A stretch of DNA of 7,585 bases from JAZGBC01 sp036444495 (GTDB lineage Bacteria > Pseudomonadota > Alphaproteobacteria > Kiloniellales > J153), in contig JAZGBC010000036.1 in NCBI GenBank assembly GCA_036444495.1, forward strand, positions 1 to 7,585, in the 5' to 3' direction. Positions 1 to 4,922 of this stretch are shown in pieces. Every line of letters starts with the position of its first letter. The first letter of the stretch is position 1. Made by a program: the position numbers and the translations under genes. The notes under the pieces were generated by a model. It worked only from the letters and a program-made list of their open reading frames with translations. It ran no database searches and had not been told where the DNA came from.

Positions 1-720
1 CTCCTCGAGCACCAGGGCTCCGGCTCCGCCAGAGATGACGAAACCGTCGCGGTTCTTGTCGTAGGCGCGCGAGGCCCGTTCGGGCGTGTCGTTGAACTTG
101 CTGGACAGCGCCCCCATGGCGTCGAACAGGACCGTGAGCGACCAATGCACCTCCTCGCCGCCGCCGGCAAAGACGATGTCCTGCTTGCCCATCTGGATCT
201 GCTCGTAGCCGTTGCCGATGCAGTGCGCGCTGGTCGAGCAGGCGGAGCTGATGGAATAGCTCATGCCCTTGATCTTGAAGGCGGTGGCCAGGTTGGCCGA
301 GTTGGTGGACGACATGCAGCGCGGCACCATATAGGGGCCGACGCGCTTCGGGCCTTTGTTGCGCGGCGTATCGGCGGCCCAGACCTGGTTCGAGGTGGAC
401 GCTCCGCCCGAGCCCATGATGAGCCCCGTGCGCTCGTGCGACACCTCGGCCTCGGTGAGGCCCGCGTCCTCGATGGCCTCGCGCATGGCCACGTAGTTGA
501 AGGCGGCCCCATCGCCCATGAAGCGGCGCAGCTTGCGGTCGATCGCCGCCTCCAGGTCGATGGTAATGGCCCCGTGGACGTGGCTGCGGAAGCCCATCTC
601 CGCATAGGTCTCGGAGAAGGTGATGCCCGAGCGGCCGGCCTTGAGCGAGTCCAGGACCTGCTGCTTATCGTTGCCGATGCTGGAGACGACGCCCATTCCG
701 GTGATTACCACACGGCGCAT
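1..720 (-). CDS. fabB: 3-oxoacyl-[acyl-carrier-protein] synthase I (partial, N-terminal 240 codons)
   Basis: This is beta-ketoacyl-ACP synthase I, which condenses malonyl-ACP with acyl-ACP and elongates the cis-unsaturated intermediate made by FabA in cytosolic type II fatty acid synthesis. Reading leftward from the ATG at 720-718, the protein begins MRRVVITGMGVVSSIG, the typical KAS start. The active-site cysteine lies in SISSACSTSAHCIGNG at residue 161, close to Cys163 of E. coli FabB. The region around GSGGASTSNQ and the end at DGFVISGGAGALVLEE also match the family. Usual length is about 400 residues, so roughly 60% is present. The two catalytic histidines and the lysine lie beyond the left edge. 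An AGGA ribosome site (728-731) is 7 nt from the ATG. The gene follows fabA by 23 nt and is surely co-transcribed. In many alphaproteobacteria fabI comes next, but that cannot be seen here. Confidence 0.96.
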   Translation of the reverse strand, partial: MRRVVITGMGVVSSIGNDKQQVLDSLKAGRSGITFSETYAEMGFRSHVHGAITIDLEAAIDRKLRRFMGDGAAFNYVAMREAIEDAGLTEAEVSHERTGLIMGSGGASTSNQVWAADTPRNKGPKRVGPYMVPRCMSSTNSANLATAFKIKGMSYSISSACSTSAHCIGNGYEQIQMGKQDIVFAGGGEEVHWSLTVLFDAMGALSSKFNDTPERASRAYDKNRDGFVISGGAGALVLEE

Positions 721-743
721 GACAGTTTCCTCGCGGCCCCGAG

Positions 744-1262
744 CTAGGCGGGCTCGGGGGTGGTGAACAGGCCGACCTTCAGTCCGCTCGCCTGGTAAAC
801 CGGCTCGCCATCGGCCGACATGAGCCCGTCGGCGATCCCCAATACCAACTTGCGCTTGATGATCCGCTTGAAGTTCAGGTGGTAGGTCACCAGCTTGGCG
901 GTCGGCAGGACCTCGCCGCTGAGTTTTACCTCGTTCACGCCGAGCGCCCGCCCGCGCCCCGGTTCGCCCAGCCAACCGAGGAAAAAGCCGACCAATTGCC
1001 AGAGCGCGTCGAGGCCCAGGCAACCGGGCATGACAGGATCGGTCTCGAAATGGCAACCGAAGAACCAAAGGTCCGGCTTGACGTCGAGTTCGGCGATGAT
1101 CTCGCCCTTATCGTGTTTTCCGCCCTCTTCCGTGATCTTGGTGATGCGGTCGAACATCAGCATGGGCGGCAGCGGCAGCCGGGCGTTGCCCATGCCGAAC
1201 AGCCTGCCATGCGCACATTCGAGCAACTCTTCGTAACTGTAGTTGTTCTTGCGGTTTTTCAA
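744..1262 (-). CDS. fabA: 3-hydroxydecanoyl-ACP dehydratase/isomerase FabA
   Basis: FabA dehydrates 3-hydroxyacyl-ACP and isomerises trans-2-decenoyl-ACP to cis-3-decenoyl-ACP, the entry point to unsaturated fatty acids; it acts as a cytosolic homodimer. The 172 residues equal the usual family length. The hot-dog active site is plain: WFFGCHFETDPVMPGCLGLDA, with catalytic His71 and Asp85 (His70/Asp84 in E. coli numbering without Met). The conserved GVNEVKLSGEVLP segment follows. The start is taken as TTG at 1262-1260 because no ATG lies near the expected N-terminus (KNNYSYEELL). A GGAG site (plus-strand 1270-1273) sits 7 nt upstream of it. It is the first gene of the fabA-fabB operon and is divergent from irr. 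The TTG start may lower translation; a start slightly further in cannot be excluded. Confidence 0.97.
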   Translation of the reverse strand: MKNRKNNYSYEELLECAHGRLFGMGNARLPLPPMLMFDRITKITEEGGKHDKGEIIAELDVKPDLWFFGCHFETDPVMPGCLGLDALWQLVGFFLGWLGEPGRGRALGVNEVKLSGEVLPTAKLVTYHLNFKRIIKRKLVLGIADGLMSADGEPVYQASGLKVGLFTTPEPA

Positions 1263-1355
1263 AAAGTCACTCCGGCCTCAACGCGATCCGGCAGCCGAAC
1301 AAAAACGCGCGGAAGCCCCGCCGCGCGCCCGCGCCGCCCTGCTCTTGTGTGCGGG

Positions 1356-1386
1356 ACTATAACACAGCCAACCAGCGCCCGATCAA
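1356..1386 (-). promoter_or_regulatory. candidate fabA-fabB promoter
   Basis: Read on the minus strand, TTGATC (1386-1381) and TATAGT (1361-1356) resemble -35 and -10 elements of the housekeeping sigma factor, matching 4/6 and 5/6 of the consensus. The spacer of 19 nt is longer than ideal. Transcription would begin near 1349, giving a leader of about 87 nt before the TTG start of fabA. Assigned by eye only. Confidence 0.4.
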
Positions 1387-1558
1387 CCGCGTTGGCGGAT
1401 ACCGCTGGCCGGGCGCCCGGGGGGCGGAGTGGGCTCTCCCCAAGCCCCGCTAAAGTGCCGGGCCGCTTGGTGATGTGGCCCTGCCCATGGTCCGCCAACG
1501 GTCTCAATCGTTTATTAAAGCCATTCCAGGAAAATGCGCAAAAGACTGTTTTCAACTC

Positions 1559-1591
1559 TTTAATTTGGGTGGGCTTGGTCTATATTAGGAG
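1559..1591 (+). promoter_or_regulatory. candidate irr promoter and translation start region
   Basis: Two -10-like hexamers lie in the AT-rich stretch before irr: TTTAAT (1559-1564) and TATATT (1581-1586). No good -35 is visible for either. If TATATT is used, transcription would start at or just before the ATG at 1594 and the message would be almost leaderless. The only Shine-Dalgarno-like sequence is AGGAG (1587-1591), just 2 nt from the ATG, which is unusually tight. The choice between the two is open. Confidence 0.3.
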
Positions 1592-1593
1592 CC

Positions 1594-2016
1594 ATGGCAA
1601 GCGAGCGACCCTATAGCGGCCTCATTGGCCGGATCAAGGACGCGGGCCTCAGGCCCACGCGTCAGCGCCTGGCGCTGGCCAAGCTCCTGTTCGAGCGCGG
1701 CAACCGGCACATGACCGCCGAGCAACTCCATGTCGAGGCGCTCGATGCCAATGTGCGGGTCTCGCTGGCCACGGTCTACAATACCCTGCACCAGTTTACC
1801 GCCACCGGCCTGCTGCGTGAGGTCGTGGTCGAACCGGGGCGTTCCTACTTCGACACCAACGCCGAAGACCACCACCACTTCTATCATGAAGCCGGTGGAC
1901 GCCTCGAAGACATCCCGGACGGCGAGGTGCGCCTGACCGACCTGCCCAAGCCGCCCAAGGGGACCCGGGTCGAGCGCGTGGACGTCATTATCCGCTTGAT
2001 GGATAAAGGTAAATAA
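1594..2016 (+). CDS. irr: iron response regulator Irr (Fur family)
   Basis: Irr is a Fur-superfamily DNA-binding protein of alphaproteobacteria that senses haem availability and controls haem synthesis, iron storage and iron uptake by binding ICE boxes. The 140-residue product has the winged-helix domain first: GLRPTRQRLALAKLLF at 18-33 and the recognition helix SLATVYNTLHQF at 57-68. The dimerisation part carries SYFDTNAEDHHHFYHE, with the HHH triad (93-95) typical of Irr and implicated in haem/metal binding. It then ends in the VDVIIRL strand. It contains no cysteine at all. It therefore lacks the N-terminal haem regulatory motif of Bradyrhizobium Irr and the cysteine zinc site found in many Fur proteins, a state shared with many non-Bradyrhizobium Irr proteins. 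It is divergent from fabA, a recurrent alphaproteobacterial arrangement. An Irr box lies 30 nt downstream of its stop, in front of rubrerythrin. Family assignment is firm; haem response is inferred from the family. Confidence 0.95.
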   Translation: MASERPYSGLIGRIKDAGLRPTRQRLALAKLLFERGNRHMTAEQLHVEALDANVRVSLATVYNTLHQFTATGLLREVVVEPGRSYFDTNAEDHHHFYHEAGGRLEDIPDGEVRLTDLPKPPKGTRVERVDVIIRLMDKGK

Positions 2017-2026
2017 GCCCTTTATC
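2002..2026 (+). terminator. hairpin spanning the irr stop codon
   Basis: GATAAAGG (2002-2009) and CCTTTATC (2019-2026) form a perfect 8-bp stem with a 9-nt loop containing the irr stop codon. There is no T-run right after it, so this is not a textbook intrinsic terminator. It could slow transcription or protect the irr 3' end before the rubrerythrin promoter begins. Confidence 0.25.
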
Positions 2027-2045
2027 GCGGTCACTTAAAAAAGTT

Positions 2046-2062
2046 CCTAGAACTATTCTAAA
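2046..2062 (+). promoter_or_regulatory. Irr box (ICE, iron control element) upstream of rubrerythrin
   Basis: The core is TAGAA CTA TTCTA, a perfect 5+5 palindrome with a 3-nt spacer, followed by AA so that the right half reads TTCTAAA. Against the known ICE pattern TTTAGAA-N3-TTCTAAA it matches 12 of 14 fixed positions; only the first two bases (CC for TT) differ. It ends 3 nt before the -35 element of the rubrerythrin promoter and lies 30 nt beyond the irr gene. Binding by the Irr encoded next door is the natural inference. Its position against the -35 could serve either repression under low iron or activation, and sequence alone does not decide. Confidence 0.7.
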
Positions 2063-2065
2063 CTA

Positions 2066-2094
2066 TTGACAAAGGCGCCTCGGCGCCCTATTTA
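2066..2094 (+). promoter_or_regulatory. rubrerythrin promoter
   Basis: A perfect -35 hexamer TTGACA (2066-2071) is followed after 17 nt by a weak -10, TATTTA (2089-2094). The spacer is dominated by two GGCGCC hexamers (2074-2079 and 2082-2087) separated by TC. Transcription would start near 2101, leaving a leader of about 93 nt. A strong -35 with a poor -10 and an adjoining ICE fits a regulated promoter. Confidence 0.55.
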
Positions 2095-2129
2095 CTTCTG
2101 TAAGGGGGGCGCGATGCCTGCCCGGAGTA

Positions 2130-2150
2130 ATACCAAAGGTCCTTTGGTAT
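2130..2150. repeat. perfect 21-bp palindrome in the rubrerythrin leader
   Basis: ATACCAAAGG (2130-2139) and CCTTTGGTAT (2141-2150) are exact reverse complements around one central T. In DNA this looks like a dimeric regulator operator. In RNA it can fold as an 8-bp stem with a 5-nt loop. It lies about 30 nt downstream of the predicted transcription start and 43 nt before the ATG, so it could be an operator or an mRNA structure. No regulator with this site is known to me with certainty. Confidence 0.6.
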
Positions 2151-2193
2151 AAATCAACAGACCGCAACTCGTACCGCACAAGGGAGAGCATCA

Positions 2194-2613
2194 ATGGCTG
2201 CACTCAAGGGCTCGAAGACCGAGGAAAACCTAAAAGCCGCATTCGCCGGCGAGAGTCAGGCGAACCGCCGCTACCTCTACTTCGCGCAGAAGGCGGATGT
2301 CGAAGGCTATAACGACATCTCCGCCGTGTTCCGCTCCACCGCGGAGGGCGAGACCGGCCACGCCCATGGCCACCTCCAGTACCTGGAGGAAACCGGCGAC
2401 CCGGCCACCGGCGAGCCCATCGGCGACACCTCCTTGAATCTCAAGGCCGCAATCGCCGGCGAGACCCACGAGTACACCGACATGTACCCGGGCATGGCGC
2501 GCGCGGCCCGCGAGGAGGGCTTCGACGAGATCGCCGACTGGTTCGAGACCCTGGCCAAGGCGGAGAAGAGCCACGCCGGCCGCTTCCAGAAGGCGCTCGA
2601 TTCCATCGGCTAA
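2194..2613 (+). CDS. rbr: rubrerythrin, erythrin-only form without rubredoxin domain
   Basis: Rubrerythrins are non-haem di-iron proteins that reduce hydrogen peroxide to water in the cytosol. The 139-residue product is a single four-helix ferritin-like domain. All expected ligands are present: Glu20 (AGESQANRRY), Glu53 and His56 (EGETGHAH), Glu90 and Glu93 (GETHEY), and Glu124 and His127 (AEKSHAGRF). Their spacing matches Desulfovibrio rubrerythrin closely. There is no CxxC pair, so the C-terminal rubredoxin electron-donor domain of classical rubrerythrin (about 190 residues) is missing and electrons must come from another protein. The start is ATG with AGGGAG (2181-2186) 7 nt upstream. The gene has its own promoter and an Irr box, and is followed by a CCG Fe-S protein and DUF3501 on the same strand. 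The last ten codons and the stop are part of a 40-bp tandem repeat that continues after the gene without altering the protein. Confidence 0.95.
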   Translation: MAALKGSKTEENLKAAFAGESQANRRYLYFAQKADVEGYNDISAVFRSTAEGETGHAHGHLQYLEETGDPATGEPIGDTSLNLKAAIAGETHEYTDMYPGMARAAREEGFDEIADWFETLAKAEKSHAGRFQKALDSIG

Positions 2614-2702
2614 GACCGGCCGCTTCCAGAAGGCGCTCGATTCCATCGGCTAAGACCGGCCGCTTCCAGAAGGCGTTCGATTCCATCGGCTAAGACCGGC
2701 CG
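2576..2702 (+). repeat. 40-bp tandem repeat, three copies, copying the rubrerythrin 3' end and stop
   Basis: Three head-to-tail 40-bp units occupy 2581-2620, 2621-2660 and 2661-2700. Copies 1 and 2 are identical; copy 3 has one change, C to T at 2676. Copy 1 holds the last ten sense codons of rubrerythrin (coding RFQKALDSIG), the TAA at 2611-2613 and 7 further bases. Copies 2 and 3 lie outside the gene. CCGGCCG stands at every unit boundary (2576-2582, 2616-2622, 2656-2662, 2696-2702), so slippage or unequal exchange between short direct repeats explains the expansion. The near identity suggests recent origin. Confidence 0.97.
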
Positions 2703-2711
2703 AACAGGGCC

Positions 2712-2742
2712 TTGCAATAACCTTTCGGATGCGGGGTATTAT
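2712..2742 (+). promoter_or_regulatory. candidate promoter for the Fe-S protein / DUF3501 genes
   Basis: TATTAT (2737-2742) matches 5/6 of the -10 consensus and TTGCAA (2712-2717) matches 4/6 of the -35, with a long 19-nt spacer. It would start a transcript near 2749, inside the following hairpin. The two genes could also be reached by read-through from the rubrerythrin promoter. Confidence 0.35.
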
Positions 2743-2761
2743 GGGCGGGAGCTTCCCGCCC
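2743..2761 (+). terminator. GC-rich hairpin between rubrerythrin and the Fe-S protein
   Basis: GGGCGGGA (2743-2750) and TCCCGCCC (2754-2761) form a perfect 8-bp, very GC-rich stem with a GCT loop. No T-run follows, so it is not a standard intrinsic terminator. It may partly end the rubrerythrin message, stabilise its 3' end, or sit at the 5' end of the next transcript. Confidence 0.35.
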
Positions 2762-2829
2762 CGGCGCCCCCATCCGAACGGCCCGGCCACGGACGGCGGG
2801 CCTATTGAACTGAAAACAGGGTGTTTGGC

Positions 2830-4188
2830 ATGCGTGAAGGCGGGCTCGACGCGCCGGTGCGGCATCCGATCGACTGGAGAGATCCGGATTTCTACGATCT
2901 GGACAAGATCGACGCCGAGTTGGAGCGGGTCTTCGACATCTGCCACGGCTGCCGGCGCTGCTTCAATCTCTGCGACGCCTTCCCACGGCTGTTCGACCTG
3001 ATCGACGAGTCCGAGACCGGCGAGCTCGATTCCGTGGACAAGGCGGACTACAAGCGGGTGGTGGACGCCTGCACGCTCTGCGACCTCTGCTTCATGGTCA
3101 AGTGCCCCTACGTCCCGCCCCACGATTTCAATCTGGACTTCCCTCACCTCATGCTGCGCGCCCGCGCCGCCGAGCGGCGCCACGGCAAGGCCAAGGGCGG
3201 CCTGAGTTATGAGTTGAGCAAGACCGACCGCAACGGGCGGCTGGCGGCGCGCGCGCCGTCCCTGGCCAACTGGGCGAGCGACAGGGACAACGGCCTGACG
3301 CGTCCGGTCCTGGAGAAGATAGCCGGCGTGCACCGCGAGGCGGCGCTGCCCAGGTTCCATGGCCCGACCTTCGCCGAGGCGGCCAAAAAAACCACGCCCC
3401 GGATCAACCGGGAGGCGCCGGCCCATGGCCGCAAGGCGGTCATCTACGCCACCTGCTTCGTCAACTACAACAACCCGGGCCTGGGCGAGGCCGCGCGCGC
3501 CGTGTTGGCGCACAACGGCGTCGAGACCCAGGTAGTCTACCCCTCCTGCTGCGGTATGCCGCAGATGGAGCAGGGCGAGCTGGACAAGGTCGCCGAGCAA
3601 GCCCACCGCGTGGCCGGCGAGATGGCCGACTGGATCGATCGGGGCTACGCGGTAATCGCGCTCACCCCCTCCTGCGCGCTCATGCTGAAGTTCGAGTGGC
3701 CGCTCATTTTACCGGGCGATGCGGCGGTAAAGCGCCTCTCGGAAGCCACCTACGACATCGCCGAGTACGTGGTGGACATCGCCAAGACCGAAGGCCTGAC
3801 GGACGGCCTGAAGCCGCTGGACGGCGGCGTGGTCCTGCATCTGGCCTGCCATGCCCGGGCGCAGAACATGGGAGCCAAGGCGGCCGAGTTGCTGCGCCTG
3901 GTGCCCGAGACCGAAATCAAGGTGATCGAGCGTTGCTCGGGCCACGGCGGCTCCTGGGGCATCATGAAGGAGAACTTCGAGATCGCGCTCAAGGTGGGCA
4001 AGCACGCGGCGCACGAGGCCGCCAAGAGCGGCATGAAGTACCTGGCTTCGGAATGTCCGCTGGCCGGCGAGCACCTGCTGCAAGGACTGGAGCGCCTGGA
4101 GGCGGAGGCGAAGCCCGACATGGGCCAGGCGCCCCACCCCATCGAGCTTTTTGCCCGCGCCTACGGGCTGGCGGCCCGAGGCGCGTAA
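2830..4188 (+). CDS. heterodisulfide reductase-like Fe-S oxidoreductase (two 4Fe-4S motifs plus CCG modules)
   Basis: This is a soluble 452-residue iron-sulfur electron carrier related to GlpC, GlcF and HdrD-type subunits. An N-terminal ferredoxin-like part holds two cysteine quartets: C38-C41-C44-C48 (CHGCRRCFNLC) and C81-C84-C87-C92 (CTLCDLCFMVKCP), expected to bind two 4Fe-4S clusters. The C-terminal half holds two CCG-like modules. The first is complete: C209, C240-C241-G and C282. In the second (C340, C369, C409) the paired cysteine is replaced, reading CSGHGG, so the two modules are unlikely to bind the same cofactor. No membrane segment or signal peptide is seen. ATG at 2830 is chosen over GTG at 2821 because AGGG (2818-2821) lies 8 nt before it. 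It sits between rubrerythrin and DUF3501, and a role passing electrons to the rubredoxin-less rubrerythrin is inferred from that. Nearby glycerol- or glycolate-oxidase partners are absent, which argues against GlpC or GlcF. Confidence 0.9.
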   Translation: MREGGLDAPVRHPIDWRDPDFYDLDKIDAELERVFDICHGCRRCFNLCDAFPRLFDLIDESETGELDSVDKADYKRVVDACTLCDLCFMVKCPYVPPHDFNLDFPHLMLRARAAERRHGKAKGGLSYELSKTDRNGRLAARAPSLANWASDRDNGLTRPVLEKIAGVHREAALPRFHGPTFAEAAKKTTPRINREAPAHGRKAVIYATCFVNYNNPGLGEAARAVLAHNGVETQVVYPSCCGMPQMEQGELDKVAEQAHRVAGEMADWIDRGYAVIALTPSCALMLKFEWPLILPGDAAVKRLSEATYDIAEYVVDIAKTEGLTDGLKPLDGGVVLHLACHARAQNMGAKAAELLRLVPETEIKVIERCSGHGGSWGIMKENFEIALKVGKHAAHEAAKSGMKYLASECPLAGEHLLQGLERLEAEAKPDMGQAPHPIELFARAYGLAARGA

Positions 4189-4210
4189 AATATCATCCGG
4201 AGTGACTGGA

Positions 4211-4804
4211 ATGAATGCGATGAAACGGGAGATCACCCGCGAGGACATCCTGCCCATGGCGGAGTACGAGGGCCTGCGCAAGGAGCAGCGCAAGGCCCTG
4301 GTCGAGACCAAGAAGCACCGCCGCCTGGACGTGGGCCCGGTCTGCACCTTCTACTTCGAGAGCTTCGAGACCATGTGGTCCCAGGTGCACGAGATGCTCT
4401 TCATCGAAAAGGGCGGCGAGGCGCAGATCGCCGACGAGCTACGCGCCTACAACCCACTCATCCCCAAGGGCGACGAACTGGTTGTCACCGTCATGTTCGA
4501 GATCGACGACCCGGACCGCCGCGCGGCCCTGCTGGGCAAACTCGGCGGGGTGGAGGAGACCGCCTTCCTGCGCATTGGCGGGGAAGAGGTGGCGGGAACG
4601 CCCGAGGAGGACGTCGACCGCACCAACGCGGCGGGCAAGGCCTCCTCCGTGCAGTTCATCCACTTCAAGCTGACGCCGGGACAGATCGCCAAGTTCAAGG
4701 CGCCCGGCGCCGAGGTCGTCGTCGGCTTCACCCACCCCGAATACGGTCACATGGCGGCCCTGCCCGAGCCCGTGCGCCAGGCCCTCAGCCAGGATTTCGA
4801 TTGA
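4211..4804 (+). CDS. DUF3501 family protein
   Basis: This is a 197-residue soluble protein of the DUF3501 family (PF12007 as recalled), whose biochemical role is not established. Recognisable family segments are KREITREDILPMAEYE near the N-terminus, VGPVCTFYFESFETMWSQVH at 41-60 with EMLFIEKGG after it, the block RAYNPLIPKGDELVVTVMFE (78-97), GKASSVQFIHF (142-152) and a final THPEYGHMAALP. It has one cysteine (residue 45) and no CxxC or di-iron motif, so it is unlikely to be a redox centre itself. ATG at 4211 is chosen because GGAG (4199-4202) lies 8 nt upstream; the GTG at 4202 is a weaker in-frame alternative. It begins 22 nt after the Fe-S protein and is almost certainly co-transcribed with it. 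I recall rubrerythrin, CCG Fe-S proteins and DUF3501 occurring together in other proteobacteria, which makes a partner or assembly role reasonable but unproven. Confidence 0.9.
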   Translation: MNAMKREITREDILPMAEYEGLRKEQRKALVETKKHRRLDVGPVCTFYFESFETMWSQVHEMLFIEKGGEAQIADELRAYNPLIPKGDELVVTVMFEIDDPDRRAALLGKLGGVEETAFLRIGGEEVAGTPEEDVDRTNAAGKASSVQFIHFKLTPGQIAKFKAPGAEVVVGFTHPEYGHMAALPEPVRQALSQDFD

Positions 4805-4892
4805 GGGGGGCTTTCGCCGGCCTTTCCCCTCCGACCCCTTTCCTTGACCCCGGTGCGGCGCTCGCGCATGTAAGGCGCATGAGAGCTGGGAA

Positions 4893-4917
4893 GAAACCGC
4901 CGCCCCCGTACGGTTTC
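4893..4917 (+). repeat. inverted repeat just upstream of the transporter start
   Basis: GAAACCG (4893-4899) and CGGTTTC (4911-4917) form a perfect 7-bp stem with an 11-nt loop, ending 5 nt before the ATG at 4923. No Shine-Dalgarno sequence is seen between the stem and the start. It may affect translation of the transporter or be an operator half-site pair. Confidence 0.35.
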
Positions 4918-4922
4918 CTGAC

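Larger units (their letters stand above)
1263..1593. other. divergent intergenic region fabA / irr
   Basis: These 331 bases separate the starts of fabA (leftward) and irr (rightward). The left two thirds are very GC-rich, while 1507-1590 is clearly AT-richer and probably holds the irr promoter. No credible small gene was seen in either direction: the open frames crossing it continue antisense into fabA and have no family-like sequence. No Irr box was found here by eye, so autoregulation of irr through a classical box is not supported. The likely promoters are listed separately. Confidence 0.7.

Noticed and set aside
145..747. Plus-strand open frame of 200 codons over fabB
   Set aside because: FabB on the minus strand has the active-site motif and family start; the plus frame is its shadow.
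2576..2702. Frameshift or broken duplicate of rubrerythrin
   Set aside because: Only 40 bases of the gene end are repeated and the first copy has an intact frame and stop; the rubrerythrin gene is whole.
2821..2829. GTG start for the Fe-S protein
   Set aside because: The likely ribosome site AGGG overlaps this GTG and is correctly spaced for the ATG at 2830.
2650..3606. Long minus-strand open frame of 318 codons antisense to the Fe-S protein
   Set aside because: The plus strand encodes a clear Fe-S protein with ordered cysteine motifs. The antisense translation is a composition-driven shadow with no family features, as is usual in GC-rich DNA.
4803..4831. Intrinsic terminator after DUF3501 (GAGGGG ... 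CCCCTC)
   Set aside because: The 6-bp stem encloses a 17-nt partly unpaired loop and no T-run follows, so support is too weak.
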